Assembly: GCF_010500835.1 (NCBI RefSeq)
Contig: NZ_JAAAMJ010000008.1
Coordinates: 94,439 to 158,438 of the forward strand
Reading direction: 5' to 3'
Origin: Aurantimonas aggregata
GTDB taxonomy: Bacteria; Pseudomonadota; Alphaproteobacteria; Rhizobiales; Rhizobiaceae
Length of the DNA: 64,000 nt
Position 1 is the stretch's first letter, and every line of letters starts with the position of its first letter. Positions 8,683 through 17,162 of this stretch are shown one piece after another. Below the pieces are notes generated by a model. That model was not told the origin of the DNA and did no database searches. It was given only the letters and a program-made list of their open reading frames with translations. The translations under genes and the position numbers were made by a program.

Positions 8683-10355
8683 CTACGCGTCGGCCGTCGT
8701 GCCGGCAATGGCGTCGGCAAAATCCTTCGCCCTGAACGGCTCCAGATCGTCGATCCCTTCGCCAACGCCGATGAAATACACCGGCAACTTGTGCTTGGCG
8801 GCAATGGCCACGAGGATGCCGCCGCGGGCCGTGCCATCCAGCTTGGTCATCACCAGGCCGTTCACCCCCGCGACGTTGCGGAAGATCTCCACCTGCTGCA
8901 GGGCGTTCTGGCCGGTAGTGGCGTCGAGCGTCTGCAGGACGGTGTGCGGTGCGTCCGGCTCGCGCTTCTGCAGGACGCGGACGATCTTCTCGAGCTCGGC
9001 CATCAGCTCGGTCTTGTTCTGCAGCCGGCCGGCCGTGTCGATGATCAACACGTCGGAATCGTTCTCGATGGCCCGGTCATAGGCCTCGTAGGCAAGGCCA
9101 GCCGCATCGGCGCCGATCGCCTTGGCAACGACCTCCGATCCGGTGCGCTCGCCCCAGATGTTCAGCTGCTCGACGGCGGCGGCCCGGAACGTGTCGCCGG
9201 CGCAGAGCGTCACCTTGAGCCCGGCGCGCGTCAGCTTGGCGGCGAGCTTGCCGATCGTTGTCGTCTTGCCGGTGCCGTTGACGCCGACGACGAGGATCAC
9301 GTGCGGCTTCTTCTCGAGGTCGAGTTCCAGCGGCACCGCCACAGCCGTGAGCGTCTTCTCGACCTCCTGGGCGAGGATGCCGCGGACTTCGGCCCCCGAG
9401 ACCGTCCGGCCGAAGCGGCCTTCCGACAGCCGGTCGGTGATGCGCAGCGCCGTCTCGAGGCCGAGATCGGCGCGGATCAGCACGTCCTCGAAATCCTGCA
9501 GCGTCTCCTCGTCGAGCTTGCGGGCGGTGAAGATCGAACCGATCGACCCGGACAGCTGGTTGGACGAGCGCGACAGGCCTTCGCGCAGGCGCAGCAGCCA
9601 GGGTGCCCGCACCGGCTCGGCGGGTGCCGCCGGCGCGGGTGCCTGCCGCAGCCGGAAGCCCGCGTCGGGATCGATGGTCGGACGGGCAGCGGGCGGCGCG
9701 AGCGGCGTGGCGGCTGCCGGCTCGTCGAAGCTCGGCTCAATCCGCTCGACGTCGGTCGGGACGGTCTCGTCGTCCTCGGGCGGCAGGTCTTCGTCGAGCC
9801 AGGAAAAGTCCGCCTCTTCCGCGTCCTCCTCCGGTTCGTGACCGTCGAGATGATCCGCGTCGGATGCCGGCGCAACGGGCGGCGCGACGGCCTCAGCCTC
9901 ATCCGAGGGCTCCCGCGTCTCGCCTTCGACCGGGGGCACGCCCGGCTCAAGGAAGGAGAAGTCGACCTCGGCCGGCTCCGGCTCGGGCGACTCGAGGAAG
10001 GAGAAATCCGCGCCGTCCTTCTCGTCTTCGGGAAGTTCAGTCAGCCAATCGGAGTTTTTTTTTGAGCCGGGCCCGAGTGATCGTCGGATTTCGCGTCTGC
10101 CGCCGCCGCCATCTCGGCCAGCGGCGTGATGCCGCCGCCATCGTCGCCGGCACCCCCGTCGTTGGCGGCGCCGGCCTCGTCGTCGGCGACGGAACTGGCG
10201 GCCGCGACCGGGCGTACTTCCGGATCGGGCGATCCCGGCCGGCCATATTCGCTGTCCGAAGCGCGCGGCGTCGTGCCATGCTCGGGCGTGCGCTCTGCCT
10301 CCGTATCGGAGCCGAAGGAGAAGACGCGCCGAAAGAAGCTCTTTTTGTCAGCCAT
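8683..10355 (-). CDS. ftsY: Signal recognition particle receptor FtsY, split by a frameshift at a 9-A run
   Basis: FtsY is the membrane-associated GTPase that docks the signal recognition particle. The N terminus [17 protein letters not shown] starts at 10355 and overlaps the mtaB stop by 8 bases. That frame stops at 10041. An acidic region ([11 protein letters not shown], then two DFSFLE repeats) and the complete NG domain ([37 protein letters not shown]) continue in another frame to 8683. The frames would join if the A9 run (T at 10055-10063 on the plus strand) were read as ten A, that is, by -1 slippage. A sequencing error, transcriptional slippage or a real mutation are all possible. The NG domain itself is intact, so I treat the gene as functional. 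Confidence 0.85.
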
Positions 10356-11673
10356 GGATCCCGTTCTCGGCTTGTGCAGCCAGTGTGGCGCGGGGAACAT
10401 CGCCGTTCCACGGTCGCGCCTGCAGTTTTCCGTTCTCTTGTGCCGCAATGATAGCGTCGACGACGTCGCCGGGGAGGCCTGCGTCGATGCGGCAGTGGGT
10501 AAAGTCCTCGCAGCGGCCGCCGCCGCCGCGCTCGACGAGCACCGATTGGCGGGTGCCGACCAGGCGCCCCTGATGAGCCTTCAGCGCCGCGTCGCCCGTC
10601 GCGCGCAGCCGCGCGGCGCGTTCCTTGATCACCGGTCGCGGTAGTTGCGGCATGCGCGCCGCCGGCGTTCCCTCGCGCGGCGAGAAGGGGAAGACGTGAA
10701 GATGCGTCAGGCCGCAATCCTGGACCAGCGCAAGCGTGTTCTGAAACATCGCCTCGGTCTCGGTCGGGAAGCCGGTGATCAGGTCGGCGCCGTAGATGAT
10801 CTCCGGGCGGCGCCCCCGCATTGTGGCGCAGAAATCGATCGCGTCCTGGCGCGTGTGGCGGCGCTTCATGCGCTTCAGGATCATGTCGTCGCCGGCCTGC
10901 AGCGACAGGTGCAGATGCGGCATGACCCGCCGGTCCGAGCCGATCGCCTCGACCAGCGCGTCGTCGGCCTCGACGGAATCGATCGAGGAAAGCCGCAGGC
11001 GGCGCAGCGCCGGCACGTGAACGAGGATCGCCTGCACCAGATCACCGAGCCGTGGCCGGCCCGGCAGGTCGGCGCCCCAGCTGGTCATGTCGACGCCGGA
11101 GAGGACGATCTCGTTGTAGCCGCTGTCGACAAGGCGCCGGATCTGGTCGACCGCCGCGCCCATCGGCACGGAGCGGGAATTGCCGCGCCCGAACGGGATG
11201 ATGCAGAAGGTGCAGCGATGGTCGCAGCCGTTCTGGATCTGGACGATGGCGCGGGCGCGACCCTCGATCGCGTCGACCATATGGCCGGCGGTCTCGGTGA
11301 TGCTCATGATGTCGTTGACGCGGATCTTTTCCTCGGTGCCGACGCCGAAATCCGGCAGCGCGCGATAGGCGTCCGCCGAAAGCTTGTCGGCGTTGCCGAT
11401 CACTGCGTCCACTTCGGCCATCGCCGCGAAGCGGCCGGGCTCGGTCTGCGCGGCGCAGCCGGTAACGACGATCCGGGCCTCAGGGTTGTCGCGGCGGGCG
11501 CGGCGGATCTGCTGGCGCGCCTGGCGGACGGCTTCCTCGGTGACGGCGCAGGTGTTGAAGAGGATGGCCGGGCGCGCGTCGCCGCCAAGGCCGGCGGCCT
11601 CGGCCTCGCGCCGCATCACCTCCGCCTCGTAGGTGTTGAGGCGGCAGCCGAAGGAGACGATCTCGACCCCCAT
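10348..11673 (-). CDS. mtaB: tRNA (N6-threonylcarbamoyladenosine37) methylthiotransferase MtaB
   Basis: A 441-residue radical-SAM methylthiotransferase that converts t6A37 to ms2t6A37 in tRNAs reading ANN codons. The N-terminal domain has the three Fe-S cysteines (FGCRLNTYEAEV, FNTCAVTEEAVRQ, VVTGCAAQTEP), and the radical-SAM motif is CDHRCTFCIIPFGRG. A C-terminal TRAM-like region ends the protein. Starting [13 protein letters not shown] at 11673 makes it overlap the dapF stop by one base, so it is coupled to dapF and, through an 8-base overlap, to ftsY. The dapF-mtaB-ftsY order is typical of Hyphomicrobiales. Confidence 0.93.
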   Translation of the reverse strand: MGVEIVSFGCRLNTYEAEVMRREAEAAGLGGDARPAILFNTCAVTEEAVRQARQQIRRARRDNPEARIVVTGCAAQTEPGRFAAMAEVDAVIGNADKLSADAYRALPDFGVGTEEKIRVNDIMSITETAGHMVDAIEGRARAIVQIQNGCDHRCTFCIIPFGRGNSRSVPMGAAVDQIRRLVDSGYNEIVLSGVDMTSWGADLPGRPRLGDLVQAILVHVPALRRLRLSSIDSVEADDALVEAIGSDRRVMPHLHLSLQAGDDMILKRMKRRHTRQDAIDFCATMRGRRPEIIYGADLITGFPTETEAMFQNTLALVQDCGLTHLHVFPFSPREGTPAARMPQLPRPVIKERAARLRATGDAALKAHQGRLVGTRQSVLVERGGGGRCEDFTHCRIDAGLPGDVVDAIIAAQENGKLQARPWNGDVPRATLAAQAENGIHG

Positions 11674-12581
11674 CAGGCCGGCACCGGCTCGCCGTCGCGT
11701 TCGAAGACACCGGTCGCCGGGTCGAGCCTGCCTGACCATTCCCATTCGGCCGGACCGGTCATCATCACGTGGTCGTCGTCGCGCCACTCGATCAAGAGGT
11801 CGCCGCCGGGGACGGTGACGGTGACGGTCCGGTCGGTCCGGCGGGTGCGCGCGGCCGAGATGGCTGCGGCGCAAGCCGCCGAGCCGCAGGCGCGGGTGAG
11901 GCCGACGCCGCGTTCCCAGGTGCGCAGCGTCAGCGCGTCGCGGCCGGTGACCCGGGCGATGGAAATGTTGGCGCGCTCGGGAAAGATCGGGTGGTTCTCG
12001 AGGATCGGCCCGAACCGGTCGAGCTCGTAATCCCAGACGTCGCGGTCGACCCAGAAGATCGCGTGCGGATTGCCCATCGAGGCGACGGAGGGCGAATGCA
12101 GCACCGGCGCGTCGATCGGCCCGATCTGCAGCTCGATCGCCCGCGTGTCGCGGAATTCCTCGGCCAGCGGGATCTCGTTCCAGGCGAAGTGGGGAATACC
12201 CATGTCGACGGCGATCAGCCCGTCCGGGCGTTCGCTGGCGGAGAGGATTCCGGCGCGGGTCTCGAAGGTGAAGTCGTGCCGGCCGGTCTCGGCGGACAGC
12301 GCCTGGACGACGCAGCGCGTTCCGTTGCCGCAGGCCTGGGCCTCGGACCCGTCGCGATTGATGATCCGGATATAGGCGTCGGTGCCTGGCGTCAGCGGAT
12401 CGTGGATCGCCATGATCTGGTCGAAACGCGTCGCATCGACGGCGGCCAGAGTGCGCGCGGCATCGGCAGCAATGCGCGCCTTGCTGCCGCGCAGATCGGC
12501 GACGATGATCTCGTTTCCGAGCCCGTTCATCCGGGCGAACGGGACGAAACGCCCGTCAGTGGTTTCGGCACTCTCGGTCAT
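11673..12581 (-). CDS. dapF: Diaminopimelate epimerase
   Basis: DapF interconverts L,L- and meso-diaminopimelate in the lysine and peptidoglycan precursor pathway. Both catalytic cysteines are visible: ACGNGTRC (first half) and RACGSAAC (second half). The N terminus [18 protein letters not shown] and the segment [11 protein letters not shown] also fit. I use ATG 12581 (302 residues) rather than the TTG at 12602. It is the first gene of dapF-mtaB-ftsY, and the mtaB start shares a base with its stop. Confidence 0.95.
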   Translation of the reverse strand: MTESAETTDGRFVPFARMNGLGNEIIVADLRGSKARIAADAARTLAAVDATRFDQIMAIHDPLTPGTDAYIRIINRDGSEAQACGNGTRCVVQALSAETGRHDFTFETRAGILSASERPDGLIAVDMGIPHFAWNEIPLAEEFRDTRAIELQIGPIDAPVLHSPSVASMGNPHAIFWVDRDVWDYELDRFGPILENHPIFPERANISIARVTGRDALTLRTWERGVGLTRACGSAACAAAISAARTRRTDRTVTVTVPGGDLLIEWRDDDHVMMTGPAEWEWSGRLDPATGVFERDGEPVPA

Positions 12582-12614
12582 CACGGCTATATGGCCGATC
12601 AACCCCGGAATTGA

Positions 12615-12643
12615 AAGGATCGGGACGCAGGGTCCCGATCCTT
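12615..12643 (-). terminator. Intrinsic terminator of the 12654-12950 gene
   Basis: A perfect 12-base inverted repeat (AAGGATCGGGAC, 5-base loop, mirror arm) lies 11 bases after the stop of the small membrane-protein gene. On the minus strand it is followed by TTTCAATT, as expected for a Rho-independent terminator. It ends just before the dapF start region. Confidence 0.75.
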
Positions 12644-12653
12644 GGAGTATCGA

Positions 12654-12950
12654 TCAGTTGGCCGGTGCCGGAGCGGGCGCTGCATTGCCACCTTCGGGAG
12701 TGACGTCGACGTCGGGCATGTCGACGTCCGGCACGTTGACGTCCGGCGCGTCGATCGTGACGTTGGTGTCGCCGCCGCCAGCGCCGCCGGTGAGACGGTC
12801 ACCGAAGAGGAAGTAGCCGCCGACGACGATGACAACGATGAGCAGACCGGCGATCAGCCAGCCGGAGCCGCCGCCACCACCGCCGCCGCGGTCGTTGTTG
12901 ACGATGACGGTGCGGTCGCGCTCGGGGCGCGTGTCGTGGGGGTCGGTCAT
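12654..12950 (-). CDS. Small single-pass membrane protein with Asp-Val-Pro repeats
   Basis: A 98-residue protein I do not recognise. It starts at MTDPHDTRPERDRTVIVNND (12950), then has a poly-Gly stretch, one strong membrane helix (GWLIAGLLIVVIVVGGYFLF) and an acidic tail with a short repeat (DAPDVNVPDVDMPDVDV) and an Ala/Pro end. The layout suggests an N-in, C-out anchor with a periplasmic acidic tail. A longer upstream reading of the frame has no support. A clear terminator follows. Confidence 0.7.
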   Translation of the reverse strand: MTDPHDTRPERDRTVIVNNDRGGGGGGGSGWLIAGLLIVVIVVGGYFLFGDRLTGGAGGGDTNVTIDAPDVNVPDVDMPDVDVTPEGGNAAPAPAPAN

Positions 12951-13158
12951 GGAAATGGTCCTTGCGAGAAGCGGACCGGCGAGCCCGGATGCGGCCGAGA
13001 CCCGCTGGCGTGATCCACAGAGGTCACGGCAAGGGGCGATGGTAACGCAACCCGGACGCGCCCGTTGCCGCGGCGTTCCTTCGGCGACAGAATGCCGTAG
13101 CCGGGCTATCGTTCCGCCAGCGACCTTTGCATTCTGCAACGATTGTCAGCGGCCACGA

Positions 13159-14247
13159 TCACTTCTCCCAGTCGACGCCGATCGCGTCGCGATCGAGCTC
13201 CCTGGCTTCCTCGCGAATCTCGCGGCTTTCTTCCAGATCGGTCTCGTCCTTTTCCGGCGGCGGCGCCGAGTCGCCGGTCGACTGGGTCAGCGCCAGGCTG
13301 AAATACATCGGGAAATGATCCGAGCCGGTATAAGGCAGCCGACGCATCGACACGAGACGGAAGCGGGCATCGTGGAACAGGTGATCGAGCGGCCAGCGCA
13401 GGAACCAGAAGCGCGCGTCGAAGGAGCTGTAGAAGCCACGCCCGATGCGCGGGTCGAGCAGCCCGGAGAGCCGCTGGAAGAGGCGTGTCGTGTGCGACCA
13501 GGCGACGTCGTTGAGGTCGCCGCAGACCACCGCCGGCATCTCGTCCTTATCGACGAGATGCGCGACCTGCATGAGTTCACCATCGCGGCCGGCGGAATCG
13601 ATGTGGGGGACCGGCGGTTCGGGGTGGACGCAGTAGAGTCGGAAGCTCCGGCCGTCGCGAAGCGTCACCGTGGCGATGATCGAGGGCACCTCGTCCATGA
13701 TCAGGTCCTGCACCTGCACGTCCGCCAGTTCGAGGCGCGAATAGAGCGCCATCCCGTAAGCGTTATCCAGGGGTTGCACGACCTGGTGCGGCCGCCCTTC
13801 GCCGATCGGGGCGAGCGCATCGGTCCAGGCCTGGTCGACTTCCATGAAAAGCGCGATGTCGGGATTTGCGTCCCGCGCGATCTGGACGGTCCGGCCATAG
13901 TCGCGGTTCGACATTTTAACGTTGGAGGAGAGGATCGAGACGACGTTGGGGGCGTCGTCCGGGCCATCGAAGCGTTCCGACTGGCGCGGCCGGAGCGGGG
14001 TGAACTGCAGGATGCAGGCGGCCTGGACGATGGCGACGATCGCCTGGCCGGCCAGCAGGGTCCACAGCCATTGCGGGTCGTCGACCAGCCAGATCGTGAA
14101 GCCCGCGAGGACGACAGTCAGGGCGAGGATCTGCAATCGCGGGAAGGAGAAGGAGCGCACAAAGCCGTGCGCGATCCGAACGAAGGAAATGCCGGTCGCG
14201 GCGAGGAAGAGAACCGTGAGGACGGCAAGAACCAGGTGGGCGGTCAC
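13159..14247 (-). CDS. Membrane-anchored endonuclease/exonuclease/phosphatase-fold protein
   Basis: A 362-residue protein. Three N-terminal membrane helices (to about residue 95) are followed by an endonuclease/exonuclease/phosphatase domain: SILSSNVKMSNRD, DIALFMEVDQAW with the metal-binding Glu, VVCGDLNDVAWS with catalytic Asp/Asn, and a C-terminal GSDHFPM. This layout is common in alphaproteobacterial hydrolases of unknown substrate, probably facing the periplasm. GTG 14247 is chosen as start because AAGGAA lies 6 bases upstream. A charged tail of about 40 residues (Glu/Arg-rich) ends the protein. Confidence 0.85.
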   Translation of the reverse strand: MTAHLVLAVLTVLFLAATGISFVRIAHGFVRSFSFPRLQILALTVVLAGFTIWLVDDPQWLWTLLAGQAIVAIVQAACILQFTPLRPRQSERFDGPDDAPNVVSILSSNVKMSNRDYGRTVQIARDANPDIALFMEVDQAWTDALAPIGEGRPHQVVQPLDNAYGMALYSRLELADVQVQDLIMDEVPSIIATVTLRDGRSFRLYCVHPEPPVPHIDSAGRDGELMQVAHLVDKDEMPAVVCGDLNDVAWSHTTRLFQRLSGLLDPRIGRGFYSSFDARFWFLRWPLDHLFHDARFRLVSMRRLPYTGSDHFPMYFSLALTQSTGDSAPPPEKDETDLEESREIREEARELDRDAIGVDWEK

Positions 14248-14709
14248 GTTCAGTTCCTTGCGCGGGGCGGGGGGGACGGCCCGCCGATGGGGATGGCTGC
14301 TGGACCGGCTGAACCGTCGCCTGCGATGCTCCGGGATGCCGCCCGGCCGGCCCGCTACGGTGCGAGACGGACGCTCTTGCGATCGGCCGGGTGTCGGCGA
14401 AGGGCTGCAGTCCCACCAGCAGCCGAAGTAGCGTAGACGCGTGACGGTTCCATTGCGGTCGCAGCCGGCGCGCGCAATGCCGACGAAATTTGACAATTGC
14501 CACCCGTTGGTGTTTCTGCCGACCCATATCCGCGACTAGCCGTCCGCGACACGCCGACCGGGTCCCTCTTTACGAGAGCCGCCCGGAGGTCACCATCCGC
14601 CAGCGATATTCGCCCGCGGATGACGCCTTGCTTTGTGCATGGTCCGTGTCGGGGAGGGCGAGCCGCACCACCTTCCGGTGAGACACCGGAAGGACGGAAG
14701 GAAGCCTCG
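14248..14709. other. Intergenic region before ffh
   Basis: This 462-base stretch separates the divergent hydrolase gene and ffh. The reading frames that cross it are upstream extensions without conserved content. A TTGACA occurs at 14490-14495, but no convincing -10 element follows at the right distance. A GGAAGGAAG stretch at about 14696-14704 serves as ribosome site for ffh. I see no RNA gene. Confidence 0.5.
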
Positions 14710-16278
14710 ATGTTCGATTCACTCCAGGACCGCCTCGGGTCCATCCTGAACGGCCTCACCGGCCGCGGCGCGCTGTCCGACAAGGATGTCGCCGCCGCGC
14801 TGCGCGAGGTCCGTCGGGCATTGCTCGAGGCCGACGTCGCGCTGGAAGTCGTCCGGGACTTCACCGACCGGGTGCGTGCCAAGGCCGTCGGCGCCGAGAT
14901 CCTGAAGTCGATCAAGCCCGGCCAGATGGTCGTCAAGATCGTCCATGACGAGCTGATCGCGACGCTCGGCGAGACGCAGGTCCCGATCGATCTGAACGCG
15001 CCGTCGCCGGTCGTCGTCATGATGGTCGGCCTGCAGGGCTCGGGCAAGACGACGACGTCCGGTAAGATCGCCAAGCGGCTCACCGAGAAGCAGCGCAAGA
15101 AGGTCCTGATGGCCTCGCTGGATACGCGCCGGCCGGCCGCCCAGGAGCAGCTGAAGGTGCTCGGCGAGCAGACCGGCGTTGCGACGCTGCCGATCATCGC
15201 CGGCCAGGGCCCGGTCGAGATCGCCATCCGGGCCGAGCAGGCGGCCCGTCTCGGCGGCTACGACGTCGTCATCCTCGATACCGCCGGCCGCACGCATATC
15301 GACGAGCCGCTGATGGCCGAGATGGCCGAGATCAAGGCGCGCGCCAAGCCGCACGAGATCCTGCTCGTCGCCGACAGCCTGACCGGCCAGGACGCGGTGA
15401 ACCTCGCCCGCTCCTTCGACGAGCGCGTCGGCATCACCGGCATCGTCTTGACCCGCGTCGATGGCGACGGGCGCGGCGGCGCGGCGCTGTCCATGCGCGC
15501 CGTCACCGGCAAGCCGATCAAGCTGATCGGTACCGGCGAGAAGATGGACGCGCTGGAGGATTTCCATCCGGCCCGCATCGCCGACCGGATTCTCGGCATG
15601 GGCGACATCGTCTCGCTGGTCGAGAAGGCTGCCGAGAACATCGACGCGGAACAGGCCGCGGCGATGGCCAAGCGGATGCAGTCCGGCAAGTTCGACCTCA
15701 ACGATCTCGCCGACCAGATCCGCCAGATGCAGAAGATGGGCGGCATGGGCGGCATGATGGGCATGATGCCCGGCATGGGGAAGATGAAGGACCAGATGTC
15801 GGCGGCCGGGCTCGACGACAAGATGCTGAAGCGCCAGCTCGCGGTGATCGGCTCGATGACGCCGAAGGAGCGGGCCAATCCCGATATCCTCAAGCACTCG
15901 CGCAAGAAGCGCATCGCCGCCGGTTCCGGCACCTCGTCCGCCGAGATCAACAAGCTCCTGAAGATGCACCGCCAGATGGCCGACGTCATGAAGTCTATGG
16001 GCAAGGGCAAGGGCGGCATGATGCAGAAGATGATGGGCGGCCTCGCCGGCAAGATGGGTCTTGGCGGCATGCCGGGCGGCATGGGCGGCGGGATGCCGGA
16101 CCTGTCGAAGATGGACCCCAAGGAACTCGAGGCGATGGCCCGCGCGGCGCAGGGCGGTGGCGGGATGCCCGGAATGCCCCGCGGCATGCCGCCCGGCTTC
16201 GGTGGCATGGGCGGCGGCCTGCCGGGACTGCCTAGCGGCGCGCCGCGGCTTCCCGGCCTGCCGGGGAAGAAGAAATGA
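14710..16278 (+). CDS. ffh: Signal recognition particle protein Ffh
   Basis: Ffh is the GTPase protein of the signal recognition particle, binding SRP RNA and signal peptides. The N and G domains are complete (GLQGSGKTTTSGKIAK, SLDTRRPAAQEQL, DTAGRTHIDEPLM, TRVDGDGRGGAAL). The C-terminal M domain is very rich in Met and Gly, with GGMGGMMGMMPGMG near residue 345 and a further Gly/Met/Pro tail after about 440. At 522 residues it is about 70 longer than the E. coli protein because of this tail, as usual in alphaproteobacteria. A strong ribosome site precedes ATG 14710, and the stop overlaps the next gene. Confidence 0.97.
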   Translation: MFDSLQDRLGSILNGLTGRGALSDKDVAAALREVRRALLEADVALEVVRDFTDRVRAKAVGAEILKSIKPGQMVVKIVHDELIATLGETQVPIDLNAPSPVVVMMVGLQGSGKTTTSGKIAKRLTEKQRKKVLMASLDTRRPAAQEQLKVLGEQTGVATLPIIAGQGPVEIAIRAEQAARLGGYDVVILDTAGRTHIDEPLMAEMAEIKARAKPHEILLVADSLTGQDAVNLARSFDERVGITGIVLTRVDGDGRGGAALSMRAVTGKPIKLIGTGEKMDALEDFHPARIADRILGMGDIVSLVEKAAENIDAEQAAAMAKRMQSGKFDLNDLADQIRQMQKMGGMGGMMGMMPGMGKMKDQMSAAGLDDKMLKRQLAVIGSMTPKERANPDILKHSRKKRIAAGSGTSSAEINKLLKMHRQMADVMKSMGKGKGGMMQKMMGGLAGKMGLGGMPGGMGGGMPDLSKMDPKELEAMARAAQGGGGMPGMPRGMPPGFGGMGGGLPGLPSGAPRLPGLPGKKK

Positions 16279-16619
16279 CCGTCCTGCCGACATCCGGCTG
16301 GGACGAGGCCGACCCGAAGGCCCGGCTCGCCACGCTGCGCCGCTCGATCGATAATATCGACGCCGCGCTGATTCACATCCTGGCCGAGCGCTTCCGCTGC
16401 ACGAAGGTGGTGGGCGCGCTGAAGGCCGAGAACGATTTGCCCCCGGCCGATCCGGCCCGGGAGCGAGAACAGATCGAACGGCTGCGCCGGCTCGCCCTCG
16501 AGGCCGAACTCGATCCGGAATTCGCGGAGAAATTCCTGAACTTCATCGTGAAGGAAGTCATCCGCCACCACGAAGCCATCGCCGCCGCGCGCGGCATGCC
16601 ATCATCGACAGGAGAATGA
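16275..16619 (+). CDS. Chorismate mutase (AroQ type)
   Basis: A 114-residue AroQ-fold chorismate mutase, converting chorismate to prephenate for Phe/Tyr synthesis. The first helix carries [20 protein letters not shown] with the catalytic Arg pattern, and [20 protein letters not shown] supplies the active-site Lys segment. Its start overlaps the ffh stop (ATGA), and the rpsP start lies one base after its stop. Chorismate mutase between ffh and rpsP is usual in rhizobia. Confidence 0.92.
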   Translation: MTVLPTSGWDEADPKARLATLRRSIDNIDAALIHILAERFRCTKVVGALKAENDLPPADPAREREQIERLRRLALEAELDPEFAEKFLNFIVKEVIRHHEAIAAARGMPSSTGE

Positions 16620-16620
16620 A

Positions 16621-17052
16621 ATGCCACTGAAAATGCGTCTTGCCCGGGCCGGCTCGAAGAAGCGCCCCTACTATCACATCGTCGTCGCCGACGCACGCAG
16701 CCCGCGCGACGGCCGCTTCGTCGAGCAGCTGGGTTCGTGGAACCCGCTGCTGCCGAAGGACGCGCAGCGCGTCACGCTCAAGGAAGACCGCATCAAGCAT
16801 TGGCTCGGCGAAGGCGCGCAGCCGACCGACCGGGTGCTGCGCTTCCTCGACCAGGCGGGCATCGCCAACCGTCCCGAGCGCAAGAACCTGACCAAGGGCC
16901 TGCCGGGCAAGAAGGCGCAGGAGCGCGAGGCCGAGCGCAAGCAGCGCGAGGAAGACGCCGCGACCGCCGCTGCCGAGGCCGAAGCCGCCAAGAATGCGCC
17001 GGTCGAGGAAGAGGCGCCTGCCGCCGAGGAAGAGACCGCTTCCGCCGAGTAA
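16621..17052 (+). CDS. rpsP: 30S ribosomal protein S16
   Basis: Ribosomal protein bS16 of the small subunit. The conserved core starts [20 protein letters not shown] and runs to [11 protein letters not shown] at about residue 80. After it comes an Ala/Glu/Lys-rich tail of about 55 residues, longer than in enterics (82 residues in all) but common in Hyphomicrobiales. It is preceded by a good ribosome site (AGGAG) and follows chorismate mutase directly. A hairpin at 17095 lies after it. Confidence 0.97.
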   Translation: MPLKMRLARAGSKKRPYYHIVVADARSPRDGRFVEQLGSWNPLLPKDAQRVTLKEDRIKHWLGEGAQPTDRVLRFLDQAGIANRPERKNLTKGLPGKKAQEREAERKQREEDAATAAAEAEAAKNAPVEEEAPAAEEETASAE

Positions 17053-17094
17053 GCGTCGGACCAGTTTCGGCTGCAAGTTGACGGATGTGAGTGG

Positions 17095-17114
17095 ACGGCG
17101 CCCCAGGGCGCCGT
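17095..17114 (+). terminator. Hairpin after rpsP
   Basis: A perfect 9-base inverted repeat, ACGGCGCCC with mirror arm GGGCGCCGT, has a 2-base centre and begins 42 bases after rpsP. No T run follows, so it may be a weak terminator or a processing hairpin. Its position also argues against starting the diguanylate cyclase gene at GTG 17091. Confidence 0.45.
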
Positions 17115-17162
17115 TCCCGTAAGTGGGCCTGCGTCATGCGGGCCTGGCGTGAGGGTGCGAAC

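Noticed and set aside
9477..9950. Alternative view that ftsY starts at GTG 9939 and the 10041-10355 frame is a separate gene
   Set aside because: No good ribosome site precedes 9939, and [15 protein letters not shown] is a typical FtsY N terminus in the expected place, so one frame-broken gene is more likely.
14490..14518. TTGACA before ffh as a promoter
   Set aside because: No acceptable -10 element lies 16-18 bases downstream, and it is about 190 bases from the ffh start.
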